From: Omnitrophica WOR_2 bacterium RIFCSPHIGHO2_02_FULL_67_20
GTDB lineage: Bacteria; Omnitrophota; Gorgyraeia; Aquiviventales; Aquiviventaceae
NCBI GenBank assembly: GCA_001805695.1
Contig: MHGT01000016.1
Coordinates: forward strand, 26,153 to 51,438
DNA length: 25,286 bases
Direction: 5' to 3'
A program made the position numbers and the translations under genes. Under the pieces are notes generated by a model. It was not told the DNA's origin. It did no database searches and saw only the letters and a list, made by a program, of their open reading frames with translations. Shown here one piece after another: positions 1 to 6,774 of this stretch. How positions within the stretch are numbered: the first letter of the stretch is position 1; the number at the start of each line of letters is the position of its first letter.

Positions 1-90
1 GTACCACCCTCCGGTACCACACCCCCTCCGGTACCAGGTACCTGGAGTACCTGGTACCGCCTTGGTGGTACCGCCTTGGTACCTTGGCGG
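1..90. repeat. GGTACC-based short repeat cluster
   Basis: Six full GGTACC hexamers lie at 13-18, 30-35, 37-42, 53-58, 67-72 and 78-83, with a truncated copy at position 1. The spacers are variants of gcctt/ccctcc, and part of the right side repeats with a 14-base period (twice seven). GGTACC is itself a palindrome, so the cluster can fold in several ways. The window begins inside the cluster, so its true left edge is unknown. Positions 91-196, between the cluster and the stop codon of the minus-strand gene, hold no convincing feature. Confidence 0.75.
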
Positions 91-196
91 GATGCGCGCT
101 GGTGAGCGGCTGATCAAGGTTCAGGTCGGCACGCGTCTCTGCTTCCGCGGCAGCAGTGACTGCGGTGACGAGTGCCGGAGATTCTGGCGAGCGGAG

Positions 197-898
197 TCAG
201 TTTTTGTAGCAGGCGTGCATGTACAGGTTCCAGACCTCTACAGGCATGCCCGGATACTGCCCTCTCTCTGAGCCCGTATATACGCGTGTATACCCTTCCG
301 GACAGAAGCAGTCCTCGCCATCCAGGCCCGGGCCGCAAAAAGCCGGCGCCTTCAACACCCCCGGCTGACAGGTGCAACCGCCATCGTCGCAGCGTTTACT
401 ACAAAATCCCATCAGGGTCTGGGGGGCGATGAGGTCCTGCCAGGCGCCGTTGCGGAAGCCCCGGAAGGCGTTCGAGGCGGTGTTGTAGTAGATCATGCCG
501 TTCTGCCCGCCGGATGGGTCCGCATTGAGCTGGCCCACGCGGACGCTCCCACCGTTCACGTCCAGCTTCGCCGTCGGATTCGCCGTGCCGATCCCCACGT
601 TGCCGGTCTGGTCAACCACCAGGGGGGTGAGATCGTCGGCCTGATCATCCAGGCGCAGCACCGGCCCGGCATCATCGGGGCGCGTCACGTGCAGCCGCGC
701 GCCCGGGGCGGCCGCGCTGCCGATCCCGACGTTGCCGCTCGTTTGCGCCAGCAGCGTCTCGCCCATCGTCCGCAGCTGGTCGTACACGCCGCGGGGGCTG
801 GGGTAGTAGGTGGTGAGGGTCATCTCCTCGGCCACGGCGTAGGCGGCGGCGGCGAGGAAGAGGCCAAGGATGAGCCAGTGTGCCGCGTGCGGTCGCAT
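197..898 (-). CDS. Secreted stalk-like surface protein with GNVGIG repeats and Cys-rich C-terminus
   Basis: The product is about 233 residues. The ATG at 898 is chosen because GGAGG lies five bases upstream; a GTG at 910 is the alternative. A signal peptide is clear: MRPH, then a hydrophobic stretch, with a likely cut after AYAVA (residue 23). The mature protein starts EEMTLTTYYPSPRGVYDQLR, a motif I associate with exported proteins of Omnitrophota and related uncultured groups. Two GNVGIG...P.A.L.V repeats follow (about residues 55-120), of the kind seen in trimeric tail-fibre or adhesin stalks. The last ~65 residues carry eight cysteines (C..C..C.C, C, C.C, C), suggesting a disulfide-knotted tip. 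It is transcribed away from the rest of the window. The exact function is unknown; adhesin or surface fibre is an inference. Confidence 0.75.
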   Translation of the reverse strand: MRPHAAHWLILGLFLAAAAYAVAEEMTLTTYYPSPRGVYDQLRTMGETLLAQTSGNVGIGSAAAPGARLHVTRPDDAGPVLRLDDQADDLTPLVVDQTGNVGIGTANPTAKLDVNGGSVRVGQLNADPSGGQNGMIYYNTASNAFRGFRNGAWQDLIAPQTLMGFCSKRCDDGGCTCQPGVLKAPAFCGPGLDGEDCFCPEGYTRVYTGSERGQYPGMPVEVWNLYMHACYKN

Positions 899-1038
899 GC
901 CTGCCTCCACGGTCCTGCCGCTGCCGGCGGCGCGTCTTTGAGATACGTTCCCCTCGTGTCAAGGATACCCGGCGCAGGGGGGGCGTCAAGGACGGGGGGC
1001 TCGCGGGGCCTTGTAACGCCCCCTGGCGCATGCGCGCC

Positions 1039-1068
1039 TTGACGGCAGAAACCAATTCTAGCTATACT
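1039..1068 (+). promoter_or_regulatory. Sigma70-type promoter of the first toxin-antitoxin pair
   Basis: TTGACG at 1039-1044 and TATACT at 1063-1068 are separated by 18 bases. Transcription would begin near 1075, only a few bases before the ATG at 1078, so the message is expected to be leaderless or nearly so. No ribosome binding site is visible before the ATG. Confidence 0.7.
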
Positions 1069-1073
1069 ATAGC
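1061..1073. promoter_or_regulatory. Palindromic operator over the -10 box
   Basis: GCTATA-C-TATAGC is a perfect 13-base palindrome that covers the -10 box. Its place fits autorepression by the antitoxin or toxin-antitoxin complex encoded just downstream. Binding is inferred, not shown. Confidence 0.55.
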
Positions 1074-1077
1074 CAGA

Positions 1078-1371
1078 ATGCGGTACGACGTCATCTTCGC
1101 TCCCGAGGCCGTCAAAGATGCGCAGCGCTTGAAGCCGCATCTCCGGCCCCTGGTGCGGGAGGCGATCGAGCAGTCCTTGCGTCATGCACCGGCGCGCGTC
1201 AGCAAGAGCCGCATCAAACGGCTGCGCGGCGTGTCCCGGCCGCAGTTTCGATTGCGGGCGGGGGAGGTCCGGGTATTTTACGATGTGCATGCAACCACGG
1301 TGGACATCTTGGCCATCGTGCCGAAATCGGAAGCGGCGCGATGGCTGAAACAGGAGGGAACGAGGGAATGA
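1078..1371 (+). CDS. RelE/ParE-family toxin of a type II toxin-antitoxin pair
   Basis: This 97-residue protein has the RelE-fold pattern: N-terminal MRYDVIFAPEAVKD, a helical pair with basic residues (SRIKRLRG), then PQFRLRAGEVRVFYDV and a C-terminal strand DILAIVPKSEA. RelE toxins act as ribosome-dependent mRNA endonucleases, while ParE relatives poison gyrase; sequence alone does not tell which applies. The frame is open upstream to 880, but the promoter at 1039-1068 and the RelE-like start point to the ATG at 1078. It comes before its antitoxin and overlaps it by ATGA, so the two are translationally coupled. Confidence 0.85.
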   Translation: MRYDVIFAPEAVKDAQRLKPHLRPLVREAIEQSLRHAPARVSKSRIKRLRGVSRPQFRLRAGEVRVFYDVHATTVDILAIVPKSEAARWLKQEGTRE

Positions 1372-1643
1372 AGCAGCATGCGCTCTCGGAAGTCAAAGAC
1401 GACCTGTCGAAGTACCTCCACTTGGCCGAGCGCGAGGAGATCGTCATCACGCGGCACGGCAAGCCCGCGGGGATCTTGATCGGGTTCCAGTCGGATGAGG
1501 ACTGGTTTGAGTACCGGCTGGAGCATGATCCCCGCTTCCTGCGCCGCATCGCCTCCGCCCGGGAAAGTCTGCGAAAAGGGCAGGGCATCAGGCTAGAGGA
1601 TGTGCGGTGGGATGAGGGGAAGGATCGCACCCCGCTCCTTTAA
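1368..1643 (+). CDS. Phd/YefM-family antitoxin
   Basis: The product has 91 residues. The N-terminal part (MKQHALSEVKDDLSKYL..., IVITRHGKPAGILIGF) matches the Phd/YefM DNA-binding and dimerisation domain. The C-terminal half (YRLEHDPRFLRRIASARESL...) is the charged helical part that would wrap the toxin. The ATG at 1368 overlaps the toxin stop (ATGA) and is preferred over an in-frame ATG at 1341 inside the toxin gene. The role is to neutralise the upstream RelE-like toxin and probably repress the shared promoter through the palindrome at 1061-1073. Toxin-first order is the reverse of the second pair in this window. Confidence 0.85.
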   Translation: MKQHALSEVKDDLSKYLHLAEREEIVITRHGKPAGILIGFQSDEDWFEYRLEHDPRFLRRIASARESLRKGQGIRLEDVRWDEGKDRTPLL

Positions 1644-1672
1644 TTGACACTACTTCGAGCCTCCTGTACAAT
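1644..1672 (+). promoter_or_regulatory. Near-consensus sigma70 promoter of hisG
   Basis: TTGACA at 1644-1649 and TACAAT at 1667-1672 have an ideal 17-base spacer. The -35 box starts right after the antitoxin stop codon. The start would be near 1679, giving a leader of about 55 bases before hisG. This probably drives hisG, the TPR lipoprotein and the transketolase genes together. Confidence 0.75.
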
Positions 1673-1733
1673 CGTAAAGCTTCGCCAGGCAGTTTTTCTC
1701 CGCCGCTCACGCAACCCCAGTCTGTGACCAGAA

Positions 1734-2663
1734 ATGACCGCCAAATCGACGAAGGACGCCCGCGGCTCCGCCGCCGGGCCGCGGCTGAAGCTCGGCCTGC
1801 CCAAAGGCAGCCTCCAGGAGGCCACCGTCCGGCTCTTCGGGCGGGCCGGCTTCAGGGTGGTCATCAGCGAGCGCTCTTACCAGCCGTCGATCGACGACGC
1901 CGAGATCGAGCCCTTGCTGCTGCGCGCCCAGGAGATGTCGCGCTACGTCGAGCAGGGCATCCTCGACTGCGGGATCACCGGCAACGACTGGGTGCTCGAG
2001 AACCGCTCGAAGGTGGAGCGGGTCGCCGAGCTCGTGTACGCCAAGCGCACCCGCAATCCGGTGCGGTGGGTGCTCGCCGCCCCCGCGGACTCGACGATCC
2101 GCAGCGTCAAGGATCTGGCCGGCAAGCGCATCGCGACCGAGCTCGTCCACGTGACCACGGCGTACCTCGCCCGGCACGGGGTGCGGGCGGACGTCGAGTT
2201 CTCGTGGGGGGCCACGGAGGGCAAAGTGAGGGCGGGGCTGGTCGACGCCATCGTCGAGCTGACCGAAACCGGCCAGACGCTCCTCGCCAACGGCCTGCGC
2301 ATCCTGGAGACGATCTGCGAGTCCACGACCCAGTTCATCGCCAACCCCGCCGCACTCGCCGACCCCTGGAAGCGGCGCAAGATCGACAGCGTGCGCACGC
2401 TGCTCGTCGGCGCGGTCGAGGCGGACGGCAAAGTCGGGGTCAAGCTCAACGTCCCCGAGCGGAAGCTCCGGCAGGTGATGGCGGCGCTGCCCGCCATGAA
2501 GCGCCCCACCGTCTCGAAGCTGTGGTCCCGGGACGGCCGCGACCCGTGGTGGGCGGTGGAGACGGTCATCGAGGAGCAGCAGATCAAAGCGCTCATCCCG
2601 CGGCTCAAAGAAGCCGGAGCGCAGGACATCATCGAGTACCCGCTCAACAAGGTGATCTACTGA
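1734..2663 (+). CDS. hisG: ATP phosphoribosyltransferase, long form
   Basis: HisG joins ATP and PRPP to give phosphoribosyl-ATP, the first and feedback-controlled step of histidine synthesis in the cytoplasm. The 309-residue length fits the long, self-sufficient form (no HisZ needed). The catalytic periplasmic-binding-like part covers about residues 18-225, with LGLPKGSL near the start, DCGITGNDW and the signature VDAIVELTETGQTLLANGL. Residues after about 225 (LNVPERKLRQVMAALPAM..., DIIEYPLNKVIY) are the C-terminal regulatory domain that binds histidine. The start has only a weak ribosome binding site. No other his gene is in the window, so hisG is separated from any his operon and instead leads a run with a TPR lipoprotein and transketolase. 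Confidence 0.95.
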   Translation: MTAKSTKDARGSAAGPRLKLGLPKGSLQEATVRLFGRAGFRVVISERSYQPSIDDAEIEPLLLRAQEMSRYVEQGILDCGITGNDWVLENRSKVERVAELVYAKRTRNPVRWVLAAPADSTIRSVKDLAGKRIATELVHVTTAYLARHGVRADVEFSWGATEGKVRAGLVDAIVELTETGQTLLANGLRILETICESTTQFIANPAALADPWKRRKIDSVRTLLVGAVEADGKVGVKLNVPERKLRQVMAALPAMKRPTVSKLWSRDGRDPWWAVETVIEEQQIKALIPRLKEAGAQDIIEYPLNKVIY

Positions 2664-2678
2664 CCGGTGCTGTTTCAA

Positions 2679-2764
2679 TTTCAGGTGATTACACAGATTT
2701 TGACCCGATTTCGCCGATAGACCTATCGGTGAAATCATCTCACAATCTGCGAAATCGCTTCACA
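2679..2764. repeat. Long imperfect hairpin of heptad-like units at the TPR gene start
   Basis: The left arm 2679-2720 and right arm 2723-2764 are imperfect inverted repeats; by eye about 31 of 42 positions pair, with the apex CGATAG/CTATCG strongest. Units such as GATTACA, CAGATTT and ATTTCGC recur about every seven bases. The only good start for the downstream lipoprotein, GTG 2729, lies inside the right arm. Confidence 0.65.
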
Positions 2765-4261
2765 TTCAAGCCTCCCCTCCTGGCCGTTCTTCTCTCCTGC
2801 GCGGTCGCCCTCGCGGCGGGCCTCGCCGCCGGCTGCGCCGGAGCGCAGCTCGCCGGTCCACGCGACGACCGCGCGGCGTACGGCTCCTACCTGCGCGGGC
2901 TGCTGCTCGAACGCTCATCGAAGCTGCCCGCGGCACTCGACGCCTACCAGAGCGCCCTGCAGCGCGACCGCCGCTCGGCGCTCCTCCACGTCCGCATCGG
3001 GGCCACGCACCTCAAGCTCGGCAAGATGGACGCGGCGCTCCAGGCGTTTCAGAAGGCGCTGGAGATCGCCCCCGACCATCCCGATGCCCTGCGGTGGGTC
3101 GCGATGCTCCGCGCCTCGCAGGGCCAGCTCGAGGGCGCGGTGGACGCGTACGAGCGGCTGTTGCGCCTCGATCCGGGCGATCAGTTCGTCATCAGCACGC
3201 TCGCGGACCTCTACGTCCTGCAGGGGCGGCTGCCCGACGCCATCGGGCTCTACCAGCGGCTCATCGCCGAGTCCGGCTCCACGAGCCAGCTGCACTTCAA
3301 CCTCGGCGTCCTCTACGGCCGCATAAGCCGGTTCGATGCATCCATCGAGGAGCTCTCGCGCGCCTTCGAGCTCTCGCCGGAGTCGCTGGACATCCGCGTC
3401 GCGCTCGGCCTCACCTACGAGCTGAGCGGCCGGTCCGACGTCGCGGCCGCGCACTACGAGGCGGCGATCCCGCTGGATCCCTTCAACCCCCGGCTCTACC
3501 ACCATGCGGCGCGCTCGCATCTGGCCGCCAAGCACTACGCGGAGGCGGCGGCGAACTACCAGAGCGTGCTGGATCTGACGCCGCGCGACATGGAAGCCAT
3601 CATGGGCCTCGTGCGCGTCTGGCTGGTCCAGCGCCGGTTCGACGAGGCCGAGCGGTTCCTGGGCGCTGCGGTCGAGAAGCTGGGGCCGCTGCCCGAACTG
3701 TACGTCGTGCTGGGCATCGTCTATCGCGAGGCCGACCAGGCCCAGGAGGCGATGCGGGCGTTCGAACAGGCGATTGCGCAAAAAGGCGACTACGCGCAGG
3801 CGCATTTCTACCTGGCGGCCCAGCTCGACCAGCTGGGCCGGCGGGAAGACGCGCGGGCGACGCTGCGGCGGACGCTGGAGCTGGACCCGAACCATCCGGA
3901 CGCGATGAACTACCTCGGCTATATGAATGCGGAGGCGGGCGAGCGCCTCGAGGAGGCCAAATTACTCATCGAGCGCGCGCTGGAGCTGGACCCGGACAAC
4001 GGCGCCTATCTGGATAGCCTGGGCTGGGTGTGCTATAAAATGGGCCGGTTGGACGAGGCGCTGGCGCATCTGGATCGCGCGGCGGAGCTCATCGACAGCG
4101 ACCCGGTCATCTTCGACCACCTCGGTGAGGTGTATTTCAGCCGGCACGAGTACGACCAGGCCGCCCGCTCCTGGAAGCGGGCGCTGGAGCTGGATGACAC
4201 GCAGACGGAGGTCCGCGAAAAGCTGGAGCGCGCGATGAGCGAGGCCGCGACGAAGCCATGA
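2729..4261 (+). CDS. TPR-repeat lipoprotein
   Basis: With the GTG at 2729 the product is 510 residues. A basic N-region (RNRFTFK) and a hydrophobic stretch lead to the lipobox LAAGC, so Cys36 should be lipidated and the protein anchored to a membrane facing the periplasm. The rest is about a dozen tetratricopeptide repeats from about residue 45 to 500, with typical pieces such as DAALQAFQKALEIAPDHPDA, EEAKLLIERALELDPDN and DSLGWVCYKMGRLDEALAHL. TPRs serve protein-protein contacts; the partner is unknown. The open frame extends upstream through hisG to 1724, but that part is a shadow of hisG. The start lies in the hairpin repeat at 2679-2764, so the N-region is repeat-derived. It overlaps the next gene by ATGA. 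Confidence 0.85.
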   Translation: MKSSHNLRNRFTFKPPLLAVLLSCAVALAAGLAAGCAGAQLAGPRDDRAAYGSYLRGLLLERSSKLPAALDAYQSALQRDRRSALLHVRIGATHLKLGKMDAALQAFQKALEIAPDHPDALRWVAMLRASQGQLEGAVDAYERLLRLDPGDQFVISTLADLYVLQGRLPDAIGLYQRLIAESGSTSQLHFNLGVLYGRISRFDASIEELSRAFELSPESLDIRVALGLTYELSGRSDVAAAHYEAAIPLDPFNPRLYHHAARSHLAAKHYAEAAANYQSVLDLTPRDMEAIMGLVRVWLVQRRFDEAERFLGAAVEKLGPLPELYVVLGIVYREADQAQEAMRAFEQAIAQKGDYAQAHFYLAAQLDQLGRREDARATLRRTLELDPNHPDAMNYLGYMNAEAGERLEEAKLLIERALELDPDNGAYLDSLGWVCYKMGRLDEALAHLDRAAELIDSDPVIFDHLGEVYFSRHEYDQAARSWKRALELDDTQTEVREKLERAMSEAATKP

Positions 4262-5124
4262 TTGGACAGAACGTGCCTTTTGTTCAGGGTTGGGGGCGGA
4301 AACCAGACCTCGACGCCATGAAGCGGCAGGCCCGCGAGCTGCGCCGGACGATCCTTCGGATACTGGCCAAGGCCGGCAGCGGCCATCCCGGCGGCTCGCT
4401 CTCCATGGTGGAGCTGCTGGTGGGGCTCTACTGGCACGCGCTGCGCCACGACCCGAAGCGGCCGGACTGGCCGGACCGCGACCTCTTCCTGCTCTCGAAG
4501 GGCCACGGGGTGCCGGCGCTCTACGCCGTCCTGGCCGCCCACGGCTACTTCCCGTCGGAGGAGCTCATGACGCTGCGCCGCTACCCGACGCGCCTGCAGG
4601 GCCACCCGGAGCGGGGCTCGGTGCCGGGCATCGAGATCGCCTCGGGCTCGCTCGGCCAGGGGTTGTCCATGGCCAACGGCATCGCGCTCGCCGACCGGCT
4701 CGACGGGAGCAGCCGGCGCATCTACTGCCTCATGGGCGACGGCGAGATTCAGGAGGGGCAGGTGTGGGAAGCGGCGATGACCGCCCACCACCACCGCCTC
4801 GAGTCCGTCTGCGCGATCATCGACGCCAACCAGCTCCAGCAGAACGGGCCGGTGAAGGACATCCAGGACATCGAGCCGCTGGCCGAGAAGTGGCGCGCCT
4901 TCGGTTGGCACGCCATCGAGATCGACGGCCATGATCTCGCGCAGGTCGTGCGCGCCTACGACGAGGCGAAGACGGTCCGCGGCAAGCCGCAGGCGATCGT
5001 GGCGCGGACGGTGAAGGGCAAAGGGGTCTCCTTCATGGAGCTGAACCCGGCCTGGCATGGCGTGGCCCCGAAACCCGACGAGCTGGAGCGGGCCTTAAAG
5101 GAGCTTGAGGAAACCCATGTCTAA
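4258..5124 (+). CDS. Transketolase, N-terminal (TPP-binding) subunit
   Basis: This 288-residue protein is the N-terminal half of a split transketolase, which moves two-carbon ketol units between sugar phosphates in the pentose phosphate pathway. Visible motifs are GSGHPGGSLSMVELL, LLSKGHG..ALY, GSLGQGLSMANG and the thiamine-diphosphate/Mg motif GDGEIQEGQVWE...DANQLQQNG. The ATG at 4258 overlaps the TPR gene stop; an internal ATG at 4318 (MKRQARELRR) is an alternative closer to the usual family start. Its partner subunit lies just downstream, separated by a repeat. Together they should form the active heterotetramer. Confidence 0.93.
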   Translation: MIGQNVPFVQGWGRKPDLDAMKRQARELRRTILRILAKAGSGHPGGSLSMVELLVGLYWHALRHDPKRPDWPDRDLFLLSKGHGVPALYAVLAAHGYFPSEELMTLRRYPTRLQGHPERGSVPGIEIASGSLGQGLSMANGIALADRLDGSSRRIYCLMGDGEIQEGQVWEAAMTAHHHRLESVCAIIDANQLQQNGPVKDIQDIEPLAEKWRAFGWHAIEIDGHDLAQVVRAYDEAKTVRGKPQAIVARTVKGKGVSFMELNPAWHGVAPKPDELERALKELEETHV

Positions 5125-5221
5125 TCTGCTCGTGATCAAGGCGCCTGGTGGTTCAGGGTTCAGGGTTCAGGGTGGGGGGCAATTACCCCGAACCCCGAAC
5201 CCCGGACCCCGGACCTCCTGA
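5117..5221 (+). pseudogene. Possible displaced start of the transketolase C subunit
   Basis: An ATG at 5117 has a good ribosome binding site (GAGG, seven bases upstream). It opens MSNLLVIKAP and then runs into the GGTTCAG/CCCCGAA repeat, ending at TGA 5221 after 34 codons. The real transketolase C frame restarts at 5238 with MADKPTRDGFG. Joining the two pieces would give ...IKAPTRDGFG..., which resembles a normal start of this subunit. I infer that the repeat was inserted in the original 5' end. It could also be chance or a short leader peptide. Confidence 0.35.
5150..5215. repeat. Heptad inverted repeat, GGTTCAG / CCCCGAA family
   Basis: Three exact GGTTCAG units lie at 5150-5170. After a G-rich turn come CCCCGAA, CCCCGAA, CCCCGGA, CCCCGGA at 5186-5213. 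The arms are near-complementary and would form a GC-rich hairpin between the two transketolase genes. The same family, with different details, recurs at 13268-13337. Confidence 0.85.
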
Positions 5222-5237
5222 GGATTGTGGCGGCGCG

Positions 5238-6188
5238 ATGGCGGATAAGCCCACGCGGGACGGATTCGGGGAAGGGCTGCTGGAGCTGGGCAAGACGCAT
5301 CCGAACGTCGTCGCGCTCTCCGGCGACTTGGAGGACTCAGCCCGGGCGATCTGGTTCAAGAAGCAGTACCCCGAGCGCTTTTTCTCCGTCGGGATCGCCG
5401 AGCAGGACATGATCGGCACGGCAGCCGGCCTGGCCCTCGCCGGCAAGATTCCGTTCGCCTGCTCGTTTTCGCAGTTCGTCACCGGCAAGACGCTGGAGCA
5501 GCTGCGCATGGCGGTCTGCTACCAGCGGCTGGGCGTCAAGATCGCCGGCTCGCACGGGGGGCTCTCGGTCGGCGCCGACGGCGCCACCGCCGAGGCGCTC
5601 GAAGAGCTCGCCCACATGCGCGCCCTGCCCCACATGACGGTGATCGTGCCCTGCGACGCGCTCGAGGCGCGGAAGGCGACCATCGCCTGCGCCGACTACC
5701 CGGGGCCGGTCTTCCTGCGCCTGGGCCGAGCCCCCGTCCCCGCGATCACCAACGAGCGCGATCCGTTCCGCATCGGCGAGGCGATCGTGATGCGGCCGGG
5801 CGATGACGTGACGCTCATCGGCTGCGGCCTCATGGTGGCGCACGCCCTGCAGGCGGCCGAGCGGCTGGCGAAAGAGGATATTCACGCCCGGGTCATCAAC
5901 CTCCATACGATCAAGCCGATCGATCGAGACACAATCCTGAAGGCGGCCAGGGAGACCGGCGCCATCGTGACGGCCGAGGAGCATACCGTCGTCGGGGGCC
6001 TGGGCAGCGCGGTGGCGGAGGTCGTCGTCCAGGAGCACCCGGTCCCGATGCGGTTCGTCGGCGTGGCGGATCGGTTTGGGACCTCCGGCGACCCCGCCGA
6101 GCTCCTCAAGGTCTTCCACCTCATGCCGGAGGACATTGTGAAAGCGGTCAAGGACGTCCTCCGCTTAAAGCAGAGCGCTCTGGGCTGA
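5238..6188 (+). CDS. Transketolase, C-terminal (pyrimidine-binding plus TK-C) subunit
   Basis: The product is 316 residues from ATG 5238 (MADKPTRDGFGEGLLELG). The frame is open back to 5148, but that part only translates the repeat. The Pyr domain shows VALSGDLEDS, FFSVGIAEQDMIGTAAGLA (the conserved activating Glu of thiamine enzymes) and GSHGGLSVGADGATAEALEE. The C-terminal domain follows from about residue 190 (DDVTLIGCGLMVAHALQAA, EEHTVVGGLGSAVAE). It completes the active site with the upstream N subunit. No strong ribosome binding site is seen before 5238, in contrast to the one before the upstream ATG at 5117. Its stop codon lies in a short GGGCTNN heptad run. Confidence 0.93.
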   Translation: MADKPTRDGFGEGLLELGKTHPNVVALSGDLEDSARAIWFKKQYPERFFSVGIAEQDMIGTAAGLALAGKIPFACSFSQFVTGKTLEQLRMAVCYQRLGVKIAGSHGGLSVGADGATAEALEELAHMRALPHMTVIVPCDALEARKATIACADYPGPVFLRLGRAPVPAITNERDPFRIGEAIVMRPGDDVTLIGCGLMVAHALQAAERLAKEDIHARVINLHTIKPIDRDTILKAARETGAIVTAEEHTVVGGLGSAVAEVVVQEHPVPMRFVGVADRFGTSGDPAELLKVFHLMPEDIVKAVKDVLRLKQSALG

Positions 6189-6206
6189 GGGCTCGGGGCT
6201 CCGGGC
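6182..6206. repeat. Short direct heptad repeat, GGGCTNN
   Basis: GGGCTGA, GGGCTCG, GGGCTCC and GGGC follow one another with a seven-base period. The TGA stop of the transketolase C gene lies inside the first unit. No inverted partner arm is evident nearby. Confidence 0.6.
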
Positions 6207-6239
6207 GTGAGACCACTTCGTTCAGGGTAACCGAGCACA

Positions 6240-6418
6240 CAATTGTCGGTAGTGGTCAAGTTTGGCGGGTGACGCGGAGCCGGGGCCCCCACGCCGCGCG
6301 GAGCCGCCGGTCGAGGCCCGACAGGGCCGAGGCCCCGCCGAAGGCGGGGCCCGGTGGCGAGCACGGCGTGGGGTGGCGCAGCGGCAGGACCCGCCAAACT
6401 TGACCATCACCAAATTGT
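6240..6418. repeat. Structured inverted-repeat element (MITE/REP-like or structured RNA)
   Basis: The terminal arms TGGTCAAGTTTGGCGGGT (6253-6270) and its exact reverse complement (6389-6406) form an 18-bp stem. Weaker complementarity extends outward to about 6240 and 6418. Inside, CCCCACGCCG (6287-6296) pairs with 6364-6373. Two further hairpins sit within: GGCCC-GACA-GGGCC (6315-6328) and GGCCCCGCC-GAA-GGCGGGGCC (6331-6351). The whole looks like a multi-branched fold. It has no ORF of note. It could be a non-autonomous mobile element (no transposase is nearby) or a non-coding RNA. A short AATTGTC occurs on both sides (6241-6247, 6413-6419), but these copies also belong to the imperfect arms. 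Confidence 0.7.
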
Positions 6419-6453
6419 CATATGATTTGACATTTTAATAGACAAATGATATG
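6419..6453. promoter_or_regulatory. Inverted-repeat operator of the second toxin-antitoxin pair
   Basis: CATATGATTTG (6419-6429) and CAAATGATATG (6443-6453) are inverted repeats matching at 10 of 11 positions. They overlap the -35 and -10 boxes respectively, the expected layout for autorepression by the antitoxin complex. Confidence 0.55.
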
Positions 6454-6455
6454 GT
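6427..6455 (+). promoter_or_regulatory. Sigma70 promoter of the second toxin-antitoxin pair
   Basis: TTGACA (6427-6432) and TATGGT (6450-6455) are 17 bases apart in an AT-rich pocket unlike the GC-rich surroundings. Since the -10 box contains the ATG at 6451, that ATG cannot be the translation start of a message made here. This decides the start at 6481. Confidence 0.65.
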
Positions 6456-6480
6456 TGTTCTGAGCGCGGAGGAGAGGGTG

Positions 6481-6771
6481 ATGAGGCGGGTCAAAGGGGA
6501 CACGACGCTGGTGGGGATTTCGGAGCTGCGCACCCAGGCGGACGAAATTCTCAAGGTGGCGCAACAGGAGCCGGTGATTGTGGAAAAGCACCACCGGCCG
6601 ATGGTGGTGCTCGTCCCCATCGAGCAGTACGAGCGAACAGAGGAAACGCTGGATTTGCTCGAGGACACCATTCTGGGACTGCTTGCGAAAGAACGTGAAC
6701 GGCATGCTCGGCGGAAGGACTATCTGACGTTAGAAGAACTCGAACGACGGGTCGGCCTGCGACGTCGATAG
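6481..6771 (+). CDS. Phd/YefM-family antitoxin
   Basis: The product is 96 residues from ATG 6481. The start is set by the promoter at 6427-6455 and by the purine-rich GGAGGAGAGGG just upstream; the longer frame from 6451 would begin inside the -10 box. Residues MRRVKGDTTLVGISELRTQADEIL and PVIVEKHHRPMVVLVPIEQY fit the Phd/YefM fold. A charged helical tail follows (EETLDLLEDTILGLL..., LTLEELERRVGLRRR). It should neutralise the RelE-like toxin three bases downstream and repress its own promoter at the inverted repeat 6419-6453. Confidence 0.85.
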   Translation: MRRVKGDTTLVGISELRTQADEILKVAQQEPVIVEKHHRPMVVLVPIEQYERTEETLDLLEDTILGLLAKERERHARRKDYLTLEELERRVGLRRR

Positions 6772-6774
6772 CGC

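Noticed and set aside
880..1077. N-terminal extension of the first toxin
   Set aside because: The promoter and palindrome at 1039-1073 lie inside it, and the RelE fold starts at the ATG at 1078.
1724..2728. N-terminal extension of the TPR frame through hisG
   Set aside because: The extension overlaps all of hisG in another frame, is Arg/Ala/Gly-rich, and is followed by a proper lipoprotein signal starting at 2729.
6241..6419. AATTGTC on both sides as a target-site duplication of the structured element
   Set aside because: The two copies are also part of the weak outer complementarity (CAATTG is palindromic), so they cannot be taken as a clean duplication.
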